From assembly GCA_024742495.1 (NCBI GenBank), contig JANSYJ010000013.1:1-62306 (forward strand): DNA of 62,306 nucleotides, written 5' to 3'. A program made the position numbers and the translations under genes. A model generated the notes under the pieces. The model was given only the letters and a program-made list of their open reading frames with translations. It was not told the DNA's origin and made no database searches. This DNA comes from Bacteroidota bacterium. Its GTDB lineage: Bacteria > Bacteroidota > Bacteroidia > Flavobacteriales > Schleiferiaceae. Each line of letters opens with the position of its first letter. Positions within the stretch are counted from its first letter, which is position 1. Of the stretch, positions 44,188-52,958 are shown piece by piece.

Positions 44188-44991
44188 TTACTTGGCCTGC
44201 GTTTTTAGGTAATATTTCATCGCCTCTCCCATATTGGCATTTAAATCCTTGATACGAGTTTGGTTAGAAGGGTGAGTTGACATAAACTCCGGCGGCTGAC
44301 TACCGCCACTATTTGCGGCCATGCGCTCCCAAAATTTTGGTGCTTCCCGAGGATCGTATCCGGCCATAGCCATAAATACCAGTCCCATTTCATCGGCTTC
44401 ACTTTCGTGTAAACGACTAAAAGGTAGCATGGCACCATATTGCGAGCCGATGCCATAAGCCGCCATATACAAGCCTTGGGTTTTTTCCGGTTGTTCCTTT
44501 ATCGCTACTTGTAGGGCCGCTCCACCAAATTGTTGGATTAAACCTTGACTCATGCGTTCCGAACCGTGATTGGCAATTGCGTGTGCTACTTCGTGTCCCA
44601 TTACTACGGCAATACCTGCTTCATCTTGACAAATAGGAAGAATGCCCGTATAGAAAGCCACTTTTCCACCTGGCATGCACCAGGCATTAGCCACATTTTC
44701 TTCAATAAGATTGAATTCCCATTTAAAATCCTTAATCATTTCAGCGTGGCCCTTTTGCCTTAAATACTGCTCCACCGCCTGGGAAATTTTCTGCCCCACT
44801 GTATTAACCATATTGGCTTCCGGGGTTCCTCTTAAAACCTTAGACTCTGATAAAACCTGTTGGTACTGATTTACCGCCATGGCGTTCATTTGAGAACCGG
44901 GGATTAGGGAAACCTGCTTTCTACCGGTTAATGGAACCGTTTTGCAAGCTCCTAAGATTAATAGGCTAGATATAAGGAGGTATTTACGCAT
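44188..44991 (-). CDS. M48 family metallopeptidase, lipoprotein
   Basis: 267 residues from ATG at 44991; this start gives a clean lipoprotein signal (RKYLLISSLLILGAC, C16), unlike the upstream in-frame start. The zinc motif HEVAH is in GHEVAHAIANHG and the third ligand in ESEADEMG. The sequence PLTGRKQVSLIPGSQM is typical of the Bacteroidota/LoiP-BepA-like periplasmic proteases that deal with misfolded envelope proteins. Upstream lies the divergent hsp20 gene, which fits a proteostasis theme. Confidence 0.92.
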   Translation of the reverse strand: MRKYLLISSLLILGACKTVPLTGRKQVSLIPGSQMNAMAVNQYQQVLSESKVLRGTPEANMVNTVGQKISQAVEQYLRQKGHAEMIKDFKWEFNLIEENVANAWCMPGGKVAFYTGILPICQDEAGIAVVMGHEVAHAIANHGSERMSQGLIQQFGGAALQVAIKEQPEKTQGLYMAAYGIGSQYGAMLPFSRLHESEADEMGLVFMAMAGYDPREAPKFWERMAANSGGSQPPEFMSTHPSNQTRIKDLNANMGEAMKYYLKTQAK

Positions 44992-45110
44992 CGTTTGGAT
45001 TTTGCACAAAGAAAACAATTTTGGCAGCAGAAAAAGCTTAATCGGAAAATTTGTCTGATAAAAATAAAAATAGCGGTCAATACGTCAGCTTAAAATCAAA
45101 AATCAAGAGC

Positions 45111-45142
45111 CTATTTGCTATTGGCATTTCAATTGCAAATAG
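45111..45142 (+). promoter_or_regulatory. Inverted repeat upstream of hsp20
   Basis: CTATTTGC (45111-45118) and GCAAATAG (45135-45142) are exact reverse complements with a 16-base spacer, 30 bases before the hsp20 start. It is not the CIRCE/HrcA element. A regulator site or promoter-overlapping palindrome is possible; evidence is weak. Confidence 0.35.
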
Positions 45143-45172
45143 TGGGGTGTTGAATATTAAAAAACAATAGAA

Positions 45173-45610
45173 ATGAAAGTTATAAAAAGAAGCAACGACC
45201 TCCCTTTATTTGATCATCTTTTTGAAGGATTCTTCCGTGATGAACCTCTTCACTGGATGAACCGAAACACTGCTCCCACCAGCAAGGAAAAAGTGAATAT
45301 TCTGGAAGATGAAAACGGTTTTAAAATTGAGCTATTAGCGCCCGGTTTCCGAAAAGAAGATTTGCAAATAGAGGTAAAGGACAATAGGCTAATTCTTAAG
45401 GCCAGCAGAGAGCTTGGCGAAAATGACAAAGATTTAAACTACCTGCGTAGAGAGTTTAAGATCAATGCTTTTGAACGTCAATTTAACTTACCTGAAAAGC
45501 GTATCGACGAGGCAGGCATTGAAGCCCGATTTGAAGATGGCATCTTGATGATTAATCTTCCCAAGAAAGAGGAAGTTAAAAATCCTAGTCGTCTTATTGA
45601 GATAAACTAA
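45173..45610 (+). CDS. Hsp20/alpha-crystallin family small heat-shock protein
   Basis: 145 residues. The alpha-crystallin domain spans about 38-135 (VNILEDENGFKIELLAPGF, RREFKINAFERQFNLPE, ARFEDGILMINLPKK, the last with the conserved A-x-n-G-v-L signature). The C-terminal tail has RLIEI, an I-x-I-like motif used in oligomer assembly. It is a cytoplasmic holdase chaperone. Its 3' end overlaps the convergent membrane-protein gene by 17 bp. An inverted repeat lies in the promoter region. Confidence 0.95.
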   Translation: MKVIKRSNDLPLFDHLFEGFFRDEPLHWMNRNTAPTSKEKVNILEDENGFKIELLAPGFRKEDLQIEVKDNRLILKASRELGENDKDLNYLRREFKINAFERQFNLPEKRIDEAGIEARFEDGILMINLPKKEEVKNPSRLIEIN

Positions 45611-46298
45611 AAGGTTTAAAATTGGAAATATATAGATCTAAGTCCTTGGTTTGATACTTATAACTTGAGGTGTTTATAGTATCTGTATTGTTGATTAAAA
45701 GCTGGATAGTTTCATTACTATCCAGCTTTTGCAGTTCATTTACCTGGTATTTTTCATAATTCCCCCAAGGTTTAACAATAGTAATTGAAGCTTTATCCAA
45801 ACCTAATCCACTGCTTAGCGCAGAATAGCTTAAAATGGCGAAGAGAAGCAAACCAAATCCGTATTGGATATAACGGAAGGTGCCAAAGCTCTGATAACCC
45901 TGGGCCAGCTCCTGCAATTCTTCGAGGTAAAAGCTAAGGCCGTCAGCCTGCAGGCGACGATTTAAAGAAAATGCCACCAAGGAACCAAGAAGTAAACCTC
46001 CTAATAAGGCAGGTTGCCAAAATGCCGAATCTTTGAGGGGATAGTATTGACTAAAATGAGGCGCCATAAAATTGGCATGTTCATTTACAAAAAGCAGGAG
46101 GAAATAAACAGCTGCTCCGAAAATGACAATGAATAAAAGTAAAAGCTGGAAATACCTTGCCCTAAAGCGCTTTAAGGCTTTGAGCGATTCTGGAGCGAAG
46201 TTCTGCATCTTAGCCTTTTTGGGCAGAAAGCGACGGATAGCGCCCTGAAAAAGAACGAATAGGAGGAGAAAGGTTAAAAGCTCGAAAATAAGTTTCAT
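45594..46298 (-). CDS. Membrane protein of unknown function
   Basis: 234 residues with four hydrophobic segments (about 3-20, 48-70, 92-110 and 145-162) and a C-terminal extracytoplasmic domain (about 175-234, including NDTINTSSYKYQTKD-like polar sequence). No domain recognised. It overlaps the upstream RluA gene by four bases and the convergent hsp20 by 17. The order panB, RluA, this gene suggests one reverse transcript. Confidence 0.7.
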   Translation of the reverse strand: MKLIFELLTFLLLFVLFQGAIRRFLPKKAKMQNFAPESLKALKRFRARYFQLLLLFIVIFGAAVYFLLLFVNEHANFMAPHFSQYYPLKDSAFWQPALLGGLLLGSLVAFSLNRRLQADGLSFYLEELQELAQGYQSFGTFRYIQYGFGLLLFAILSYSALSSGLGLDKASITIVKPWGNYEKYQVNELQKLDSNETIQLLINNTDTINTSSYKYQTKDLDLYISNFKPFSLSQ

Positions 46299-46990
46299 TC
46301 CAAAATCTTAGGGTTAAAGATACGCCAAATCGCATCTTCCCCGGGATTGGCTGCTTTAATCGTAATAATTTCATCCCCTACCGGGTGCTTAAAGCTAATC
46401 CTACCGGCATGGAGACTGATACTGGCATCGTGATTAGATCGAGCGAAACCATATTTTAAATCGCCCTTAATAGGACTACCGATAGCGGAAAGCTGGGCTC
46501 TAATCTGGTGATGCCGCCCGGTATAGAGCTCCACTTCGAGTAAGAAGTATTTTTGAGATGCCGCTTTTAATCGAAAGAGAAGATCGGCTTTCTTGGCTGA
46601 CTTATCGCTCTCTGGTCGCACAAATGACTTATTCTTCTGGGCATCTTTTCTCAAATAATGAACCAGCCGTTCTTCCGAATTGGCTGGCTTATTCTGCACT
46701 ACCGCGTAGTAAACTTTGGAAACCTCCCGCTGTTCAAAAATTTTATTCATTCTAGTCAGGGCTTTACTGGTTTTGGCAAAAACCACAATCCCAGATGTCG
46801 GTCTGTCTAAGCGATGAACCAAACCACAAAATACATTTCCGGGTTTGTTGTAGCGCTCCTTTATATAATCGCGAGCCATCTCTAACAAGGGCTTATCCTT
46901 GGTATGATCGCCTTGCACGAGCTCACCTGCTAGTTTATTTAAGATGAGTAAATGATTGTCCTCAAATAGAATTCGGTCACTTAAACCCAC
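46295..46990 (-). CDS. RluA family pseudouridine synthase
   Basis: 231 residues. The catalytic aspartate is in VHRLDRPTSGIVVFAKTSKA (shown in part: HRLDRPTSG), followed by ELYTGRHHQIRAQLS and IKGDLKYG. It lacks an N-terminal S4 domain, so it is the short RluA-like type that modifies uridines in rRNA or tRNA; which ones cannot be told. Its start codon shares a base with the panB stop. Confidence 0.9.
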   Translation of the reverse strand: MGLSDRILFEDNHLLILNKLAGELVQGDHTKDKPLLEMARDYIKERYNKPGNVFCGLVHRLDRPTSGIVVFAKTSKALTRMNKIFEQREVSKVYYAVVQNKPANSEERLVHYLRKDAQKNKSFVRPESDKSAKKADLLFRLKAASQKYFLLEVELYTGRHHQIRAQLSAIGSPIKGDLKYGFARSNHDASISLHAGRISFKHPVGDEIITIKAANPGEDAIWRIFNPKILE

Positions 46991-47808
46991 TAATACTGCT
47001 CCTTTTCATTAGGAAAATCCTGGGTCTTAACGTCGTGTACATAAGACTGTACCGCTGAATTGATTTCTGTGTATAAATCGAGGTAGCGTCTTAAAAAACG
47101 TGGATTAAACTCATGCGTCATCCCTAACATATCATGCAAGACCAAAACCTGTCCATCTACTCCTGCTCCCGCACCAATACCGATAACCGGAATTGTTAGT
47201 TCTTGCGCCACCTTTTCCGCTAAATCGGCAGGTATTTTTTCGAGGACCAAAGCAAAACATCCTGCTTCTTCCAGGGCCTTGGCATCGGTTAAAAGTTTTT
47301 CTGCTTCCGCTTCCTTTCGAGCACGAACGGTGTAAGTACCAAATTTGTAAATGCTTTGTGGGGTTAAACCCAAATGCCCCATAACCGGAATACCCGCAGT
47401 TAATATGCGCTGAACGGATTCGATGATTTCCACACCTCCTTCCAGTTTTACTGCATGTCCGCCACTCTCTTTCATTATTCGGATGGCTGAACCTAGGGCC
47501 TCTTTGGAGTTACCCTGGTAGGAGCCGAATGGAAGATCCACAACCACTAAGGCTCTATTAACCGCCCTAACCACACTGGAGGCGTGATAAATCATTTGAT
47601 CCAAGGTGATGGGCAAGGTAGTTTCATGGCCCGCCATAACATTGGAAGCGCTATCCCCTACTAGAATAACATCAATTCCCGCTTGATCTATAATTCCCGC
47701 TAAGGTGAAATCGTAAGCGGTTAACATGGAAATCTTCTCGCCATTCGCCTTCATGGCTTGCACGGAATTGGTAGTAACCTTCTTAAAATCGGACTTGGCT
47801 ATGGACAT
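46990..47808 (-). CDS. panB: 3-methyl-2-oxobutanoate hydroxymethyltransferase
   Basis: 272 residues from ATG at 47808. A TTG seven codons upstream overlaps the -7 promoter box, so it is unlikely. The enzyme makes ketopantoate from ketoisovalerate for pantothenate and Co[40 protein letters not shown]-type sequence ([15 protein letters not shown]), [16 protein letters not shown] and [14 protein letters not shown] are all signature PanB segments. A very short leader (about 12 bases) is predicted. Divergent from the DUF4249 gene. Confidence 0.96.
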   Translation of the reverse strand: MSIAKSDFKKVTTNSVQAMKANGEKISMLTAYDFTLAGIIDQAGIDVILVGDSASNVMAGHETTLPITLDQMIYHASSVVRAVNRALVVVDLPFGSYQGNSKEALGSAIRIMKESGGHAVKLEGGVEIIESVQRILTAGIPVMGHLGLTPQSIYKFGTYTVRARKEAEAEKLLTDAKALEEAGCFALVLEKIPADLAEKVAQELTIPVIGIGAGAGVDGQVLVLHDMLGMTHEFNPRFLRRYLDLYTEINSAVQSYVHDVKTQDFPNEKEQY

Positions 47809-47826
47809 ATGAATTTTTTCTAGTTG

Positions 47827-47834
47827 CAAATTTA
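47827..47834 (-). promoter_or_regulatory. Candidate -7 box for panB
   Basis: TAAATTTG on the minus strand matches TAnnTTTG in full, 18 bases before the panB ATG. It abuts the opposite-strand box at 47835-47842. Confidence 0.55.
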
Positions 47835-47842
47835 TACTTTTG
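47835..47842 (+). promoter_or_regulatory. Candidate -7 box for the DUF4249 gene
   Basis: TACTTTTG matches TAnnTTTG in full, 40 bases before the ATG at 47883. It touches the panB -7 box with no gap, so both polymerase sites would overlap. Confidence 0.5.
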
Positions 47843-47882
47843 AGGCTTCTGCGGAGAACGCGGAAGACTATTACTCTGTATT

Positions 47883-48950
47883 ATGAAAAAATTACTCCTT
47901 GGCTTTTTGGCATTTGGCCTCTTACTATCCTGCGATAATGAGATTGACGTAAATGCCGAATACAAAGACATCACCGTTGTATATGGCCTTTTAGATCCTG
48001 AGGCGGATGTAAATTATATTCGTGTTCAAAGGGGATATCTCGGCAATGAAGCGGCCAGTGCTTCTTATGGTATAAGCGATTCCCTGTATTACGATTCTAC
48101 TGAAATTGATGTTTTTCTGCGTTCATATTTACCAAGCAGCGAAGCTCCCTTAAATGAAGTTGAGCTTATTTGGGACAATAGTATTGTTCTGGATTCTGGC
48201 ACCTATACCGGCGAAGGACACCACCTTTACCGCGTGCCTAGTAGCTATAGCATTGATCGTGATAAAGAATATGAAGTAGTTGTTCGCCGTATGGATGGCA
48301 GCGAGGCGAAGGCCAGAACCGGCATTGTTGGAGAAATCAATATCCTGGAGCCTAATCAAAGTATTACCAATCGCTTTTTCCGTGGACTACTGCGTTTTCG
48401 TATTGACCAAGATATTGAGGAAGGCGACTATGAGGCGACTGAGAAAATGATTGCCTATCAGCCTATTCTTTATTTGAATTATAAAGAATTGGATCGCACG
48501 ACTTTAGAAGAAACTTTTCACAAGGTAACCATGCGTTTACCTTTACAGGAAACGCCTTTCGATCAGTTTGATATTACCTACGACCAAAGTCAGTTTTTTG
48601 GCGCCCTTTCTGGTTCTATTGAGCCCGACCCGACAAAAAATAAATTGCGTTTTGCTCAAAAAATGGAGTTACGTATCATCGGGGTAACCGAAAACATGAT
48701 GACCTATATTGAACTTAACAGTCCGGCCACTGGTGTAAATCAAAATCGTCCTCAATTTGAACAAGTTAGTAATGGCGCTGGGATTCTTAGTTCTAGAACG
48801 ATAGTGGATATGCCTAATATTGAAATCGTAGAAACCCTAGACGACCGCATGTTATCTAATGGACTTATCTGCGATCTTAACTTTACTAAGATTCGTTTAA
48901 ACGGGTCTGACACATGTTATTGTATTGATAATAAAGAAGTGTGCTTTTAA
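47883..48950 (+). CDS. DUF4249 family lipoprotein
   Basis: 355 residues with lipoprotein signal KKLLLGFLAFGLLLSC (C17). The opening of the mature protein (ITVVYGLLDPEADVNYIRVQRGYLG, in part VYGLLDPEADVNYIRVQR) is the DUF4249 signature. In many Bacteroidota DUF4249 genes lie beside TonB-dependent receptors; here there is none, and the gene stands alone with its own terminator. The C-terminal CYCIDNKEVCF has three cysteines. Role unknown, probably outer-membrane associated. Confidence 0.85.
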   Translation: MKKLLLGFLAFGLLLSCDNEIDVNAEYKDITVVYGLLDPEADVNYIRVQRGYLGNEAASASYGISDSLYYDSTEIDVFLRSYLPSSEAPLNEVELIWDNSIVLDSGTYTGEGHHLYRVPSSYSIDRDKEYEVVVRRMDGSEAKARTGIVGEINILEPNQSITNRFFRGLLRFRIDQDIEEGDYEATEKMIAYQPILYLNYKELDRTTLEETFHKVTMRLPLQETPFDQFDITYDQSQFFGALSGSIEPDPTKNKLRFAQKMELRIIGVTENMMTYIELNSPATGVNQNRPQFEQVSNGAGILSSRTIVDMPNIEIVETLDDRMLSNGLICDLNFTKIRLNGSDTCYCIDNKEVCF

Positions 48951-48995
48951 CTGACAGAGCGGCATTCTGATTCCATTTCGTCAGTCAAAAAACTT

Positions 48996-49024
48996 AATCC
49001 TGTCATATATGGCAGGATTTTTTT
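48996..49024 (+). terminator. Rho-independent terminator after DUF4249
   Basis: AATCCTG-TC...GG-CAGGATT hairpin with six-base loop followed by seven T. Confidence 0.85.
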
Positions 49025-49051
49025 GTGGCAATTGCCTTGGCATAAGCTTTG
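49022..49051 (+). promoter_or_regulatory. Possible dnaK promoter
   Basis: TTTG at 49022-49025, 17 bases, then TAAGCTTTG at 49043-49051, which is the -7 consensus with one extra spacer base. A 10-base palindrome GGCAATTGCC lies between. The start codon is 50 bases further. Weak by-eye call. Confidence 0.35.
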
Positions 49052-49100
49052 ACTTATATCCAGCGAAATTTGAGATAACCATTAAAAATCAATAATAGCC

Positions 49101-51023
49101 ATGGGAAAAATCATTGGCATTGACTTAGGAACCACCAACTCTTGTGTTGCCGTTATGGAAGGTAGCGAGGCAGTGGTAGTACCAAATAGTGAAGGAAAAC
49201 GCACCACTCCATCTGTAATCGCATTTGTTGAAGGAGGCGAGCGCAAAGTTGGAGATCCAGCCAAAAGACAGGCTATCACCAATCCTCATAAAACCATTAG
49301 CTCCATTAAGCGCTTTATGGGTTCTGGTTTTTCAGAAGTTGAAAAAGAAGCAGGACGCGTACCTTATAGCGTTGTAAAAGGCGAGAACAATACGCCACGT
49401 GTAGATATCGACGGACGTAAATACACCCCTCAGGAATTATCGGCAATGGTGCTTCAGAAAATGAAGAAAACCGCTGAAGATTATTTAGGTGAGGATGTAA
49501 CGGAAGCGGTAATTACTGTACCAGCTTACTTTAACGATTCTCAGCGCCAAGCGACCAAAGAAGCGGGTGAAATTGCAGGACTGAAAGTACGTCGTATAAT
49601 TAACGAACCTACTGCGGCTTCATTAGCTTACGGTATTGACAAAAAAGGCCAAGACCAAAAAATCGCTGTTTTCGACTGTGGTGGTGGTACACATGATGTT
49701 TCCATCTTGGAGCTTGGTGATGGCGTATTTGAAGTATTGGCAACTGATGGTGACACCCACCTAGGTGGGGATGACTTCGATCAAGCGGTAATCGATTGGT
49801 TGATTAATGAGTTTAAATCGGAAGAAGATTTTGACTTAAGCACCGACCCAATGGCGCTACAGCGTTTGAAGGAGGCAGCTGAAAAAGCGAAAATCGAACT
49901 TTCCAGCTCTAACGAAACGGAAATCAACTTACCTTATATTACCGCTACTGTCACTGGTCCAAAACACTTAGTTCGCAAATTAAGTCGTGCGAAATTCGAG
50001 CAATTGGTAAACGATTTAGTAGATCGCACCATAGCGCCTTGTCGCAATGCTCTTAAAAATGCCGACCTTGACGTATCGGATATCGATGAAGTAATTTTAG
50101 TGGGTGGCTCTACTCGTATTCCAGCCGTTCAAGAAGCGGTAAAAAGCTTCTTCGGCAAAGAGCCTTCTAAAGGTGTAAACCCTGATGAAGTAGTAGCTCT
50201 AGGTGCGGCCATTCAAGGTGGAGTTTTAGCGGGTGATGTAAAGGATGTACTTCTTTTAGATGTAACCCCTCTTTCTCTTGGTATCGAAACCATGGGCGGT
50301 GTTTTCACCCGTCTAATTGAAGCCAATACCACTATCCCAACTAAAAAGTCGGAGACCTTCTCTACCGCAAGCGACAATCAACCAGCGGTTGACATTCACG
50401 TATTGCAGGGAGAGCGCCCGATGGCTAAGGATAACAAGACTATTGGAAACTTCCAGTTAACTGATATTCCTCCTGCTCCTCGCGGTGTTCCTCAAATTGA
50501 GGTAAGCTTTGATATTGATGCCAACGGTATATTAAATGTATCGGCGAAAGACAAGGCAACTGGCAAGGAACAAAGTATTCGTATCGAAGCTTCTTCAGGC
50601 TTAAGCAAGGAAGAAATCGATAAAATGAAGCAGGAAGCAGAAGCGAATGCTGAAGCCGATAAGCAAGTTAAAGAAAGAGTTGAAAAACTGAATCAGGCGG
50701 ACAGTATGGTATTCCAAACTGAGAAGCAATTAAAAGAATTCGGTGATAAACTTTCGGATGACAAAAAAGCACCGATTGAATCCGCTTTAGAAGAATTAAA
50801 AGCAGCTCATAAATCAGAAGACCTTGCCGCTATTGAAGCTAGCATGGAAAAGATTAATGAAGCTTGGAAAAATGCTTCTGAGGAAATGTACAAAGCACAA
50901 CAAGATGGTGCTGGTGCAGAAGCTGGAGCAGAAGGTGCAGCGGAAGGCGCAAGCGCAAGCTCTAATGAAGGTGGCGATGATGTTACCGATGTAGAGTTCG
51001 AAGAAGTAGATGATTCTAAATAA
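49101..51023 (+). CDS. dnaK: Molecular chaperone DnaK (Hsp70)
   Basis: 640 residues, full length. The nucleotide-binding domain starts [20 protein letters not shown] and has [18 protein letters not shown] (the phosphate-binding loop; more often DLGGGTFD) and [11 protein letters not shown]. The substrate-binding domain (about 390 on) includes [14 protein letters not shown]. The tail is Ala/Gly rich and ends in [10 protein letters not shown], the usual DnaK end. dnaJ and grpE are not next to it. A strong terminator follows, so it is monocistronic. Confidence 0.97.
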   Translation: MGKIIGIDLGTTNSCVAVMEGSEAVVVPNSEGKRTTPSVIAFVEGGERKVGDPAKRQAITNPHKTISSIKRFMGSGFSEVEKEAGRVPYSVVKGENNTPRVDIDGRKYTPQELSAMVLQKMKKTAEDYLGEDVTEAVITVPAYFNDSQRQATKEAGEIAGLKVRRIINEPTAASLAYGIDKKGQDQKIAVFDCGGGTHDVSILELGDGVFEVLATDGDTHLGGDDFDQAVIDWLINEFKSEEDFDLSTDPMALQRLKEAAEKAKIELSSSNETEINLPYITATVTGPKHLVRKLSRAKFEQLVNDLVDRTIAPCRNALKNADLDVSDIDEVILVGGSTRIPAVQEAVKSFFGKEPSKGVNPDEVVALGAAIQGGVLAGDVKDVLLLDVTPLSLGIETMGGVFTRLIEANTTIPTKKSETFSTASDNQPAVDIHVLQGERPMAKDNKTIGNFQLTDIPPAPRGVPQIEVSFDIDANGILNVSAKDKATGKEQSIRIEASSGLSKEEIDKMKQEAEANAEADKQVKERVEKLNQADSMVFQTEKQLKEFGDKLSDDKKAPIESALEELKAAHKSEDLAAIEASMEKINEAWKNASEEMYKAQQDGAGAEAGAEGAAEGASASSNEGGDDVTDVEFEEVDDSK

Positions 51024-51040
51024 TCAGTACTAAATATTTA

Positions 51041-51074
51041 AAAGCCTCGACGATCAATGTCGGGGCTTTTTTGT
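51041..51074 (+). terminator. Rho-independent terminator of dnaK
   Basis: A 12-pair stem from AAAAGCCTCGAC and GTCGGGGCTTTT (one G-T pair), seven-base loop, then a T-run ending in TTTTTTGTTT. Confidence 0.9.
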
Positions 51075-51096
51075 TTAACATCAAAACAATTAGAAA

Positions 51097-51594
51097 ATGG
51101 CAAAAATTACCCTCGGAGGAAATCCAGTAAACACCCAAGGCGATCTTCCAGCACTTGGAAGTACGGCAGCAAACTTCACCCTTACCGACAGCGGCTTACA
51201 GGATCGTTCCTTAAGCGATTTTAAAGGCAAAAAGGTGATCCTTAATATTTTCCCAAGTATTGATACGGGCATTTGTGCCGCATCATCACGTAAGTTTAAT
51301 GAAACGGCCGCTGCTAAAGAAGGCGTGGTTGTGCTAAATATTTCACGTGATTTACCCTTCGCACATAAACGTTTTTGTGCCGCAGAAGGCATTGAGGATG
51401 CCATCGGCCTAAGCGAGATGCGCAATGCGGATTTCAGCGAAAGCTACCCCGTGCGCATGATCGATGGCGGAATGCGCGATTTATTTTCACGTGCGGTGAT
51501 TATACTTGATGAAGAACAAAAGGTAATTTATACCGAACAGGTACCCGAAATTGGTCAGGCTCCAAACTACGAGGCGGCCCTAGCTATGGTATAA
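51097..51594 (+). CDS. tpx: Thiol peroxidase Tpx (atypical 2-Cys peroxiredoxin)
   Basis: 165 residues. The peroxidatic cysteine is C60 in SIDTGICAASSRKFN and the resolving cysteine C94 in HKRFCAAEGI, the usual Tpx arrangement. It reduces hydroperoxides using thioredoxin. The usual TPVC/TSVC context is TGIC here, a small variant. It sits alone between dnaK and a convergent thioredoxin gene, its likely reductant, with terminators on both sides. Confidence 0.95.
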   Translation: MAKITLGGNPVNTQGDLPALGSTAANFTLTDSGLQDRSLSDFKGKKVILNIFPSIDTGICAASSRKFNETAAAKEGVVVLNISRDLPFAHKRFCAAEGIEDAIGLSEMRNADFSESYPVRMIDGGMRDLFSRAVIILDEEQKVIYTEQVPEIGQAPNYEAALAMV

Positions 51595-51613
51595 AACCCT
51601 GGCAATTAGCGCA

Positions 51614-51652
51614 TAAAAAAAGTCCTATCATTTACGATGGGACTTTTTTTTA
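51614..51652. terminator. Bidirectional terminator between tpx and thioredoxin
   Basis: AAAAAGTCCTATC pairs with GATGGGACTTTTT (one T-G pair) around a short loop, with T-runs on both strands. Confidence 0.88.
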
Positions 51653-51673
51653 GCCTTAAGCTTTACAGTTTCC

Positions 51674-51988
51674 TTAGAGCTTGGCCATAATAGAGCGTAA
51701 ATACTCCTCTTTATTACTGGCCGAACCTTCCACCAATTGGCCGTCTTTAAATACTGCTAAAAAGGGAAGATTATCTACACCTGCCGCCTTGCGGGCTTCC
51801 GGATTTTCCTCGGCATTGATGTCTAAAAATACCATGTCGGCATTTTCTGCTTCATTGCTTACTCGCTTATATTTAGGCGAAAACAATTTGCAATTGCCAC
51901 ACCAATCGGCGTAAAACTTTACTACCACTTTCGAATTGCTTGCCAGCACATCTTTAAAGGTGCTATCGTTTACTACTTGTATTGCCAT
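51674..51988 (-). CDS. Thioredoxin family protein (CGNC active site)
   Basis: 104 residues, normal thioredoxin length. The active site is WCGNC with C30 and C33; classic thioredoxin has CGPC, so the redox potential may differ. The cis-proline loop NLPFLAVFKDG is intact. No signal peptide, so cytoplasmic. A perfect -7 box lies 21 bases upstream. Its convergent neighbour is tpx, a plausible client. Confidence 0.92.
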   Translation of the reverse strand: MAIQVVNDSTFKDVLASNSKVVVKFYADWCGNCKLFSPKYKRVSNEAENADMVFLDINAEENPEARKAAGVDNLPFLAVFKDGQLVEGSASNKEEYLRSIMAKL

Positions 51989-52009
51989 GATTTTTTTGTT
52001 TTGTGATCA

Positions 52010-52017
52010 CAAAGGTA
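52010..52017 (-). promoter_or_regulatory. Candidate -7 box for the thioredoxin gene
   Basis: TACCTTTG on the minus strand matches TAnnTTTG in full, 21 bases before the start codon. Confidence 0.5.
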
Positions 52018-52067
52018 AATTAGTTTTTAACTATCGGAAAAATAAAATAATAGTTAATAACTATTAA

Positions 52068-52958
52068 TTATTGATAATGGGCTCTGAATAGGAAGCGCAC
52101 AATACCATCTGCCAATCCCTTCTTTGGAACGATCATGTTTTCACTTCCGGCCCACTTCATGGCATTGGTATAAATTTTCAAAGCATGGGGCAATACATCG
52201 GTACGATCTGGATTTAGGTCGAAGGCAATCATTCGAGCATCATCATCATACTCCAAAATTGTTTCTCTAATGGTTTTTAAACCTTTAAGACTCATCATCT
52301 CCCCTTTTTGCTTTTGAGCTAGTTTAAAGGTGCGGTTAATATTCCCACCAGAACCTACCATCAAAACCTCATCAAAGGAGTCACTAATTTCTTGAATCCA
52401 ATCTTTCATCTCATCCCAGCGCTTCTTCTTAACTAGGTCTTTAAGCAAACGAATGGTACCAATTTTAAAAGATCTACTATTTTGGATTTCACCTTTATGA
52501 AAGAGGGTTAATTCGGTACTACCACCGCCCACATCGATGTACAGAAAAGTTTCATGGGCCTCCGCTACATCGCCAATCATGTCGGAACTAAAAATCATCC
52601 GCGCTTCCTCCTTGCCAGTAATCAACTCAATATTTACCCCGGTTTCACGATAAATTTTCTCGACGACCTGAATGCCATTTTTTGCTTCTCGCAAAGCGGA
52701 GGTGGCACAAGCCCGGTATTTCTCCACGCCATGAACCTCCATAATTTTACGATAGGCCGCCATGCCCGTCACCAAGCGATTAACATTCTCATCGCTAATT
52801 CGACCAGTACTAAAGGCATCAGGTCCCAAACGAATGGGCAATCGCGTTAAAGATGACTTCTTATATAAAACCTTGTCTTCCGACTCTATGACATTCGATA
52901 CTAATAATCGAACTGAGTTAGAGCCAATATCTATTCCTGCTAATTTATGAACCTTCAC
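52068..52958 (-). CDS. Ppx/GppA family exopolyphosphatase
   Basis: 296 residues, the short single-domain form. The ASKHA-fold phosphate motifs are visible: AGIDIGSNSVRLLVSNV, a central FLYIDVGGGSTELTLF, and MVGSGGNINRTFKL. It removes phosphate from the ends of polyphosphate or from pppGpp. It overlaps ppk1 by four bases and is the third gene of the sixA-ppk1-ppx unit, so a polyphosphate role is favoured over pppGpp. Confidence 0.9.
   Translation of the reverse strand: MKVHKLAGIDIGSNSVRLLVSNVIESEDKVLYKKSSLTRLPIRLGPDAFSTGRISDENVNRLVTGMAAYRKIMEVHGVEKYRACATSALREAKNGIQVVEKIYRETGVNIELITGKEEARMIFSSDMIGDVAEAHETFLYIDVGGGSTELTLFHKGEIQNSRSFKIGTIRLLKDLVKKKRWDEMKDWIQEISDSFDEVLMVGSGGNINRTFKLAQKQKGEMMSLKGLKTIRETILEYDDDARMIAFDLNPDRTDVLPHALKIYTNAMKWAGSENMIVPKKGLADGIVRFLFRAHYQ

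Noticed and set aside
45019-45172. CIRCE/HrcA operator before hsp20
   Set aside because: The TTAGCACTC-N9-GAGTGCTAA sequence is not present; only an unrelated inverted repeat is seen.
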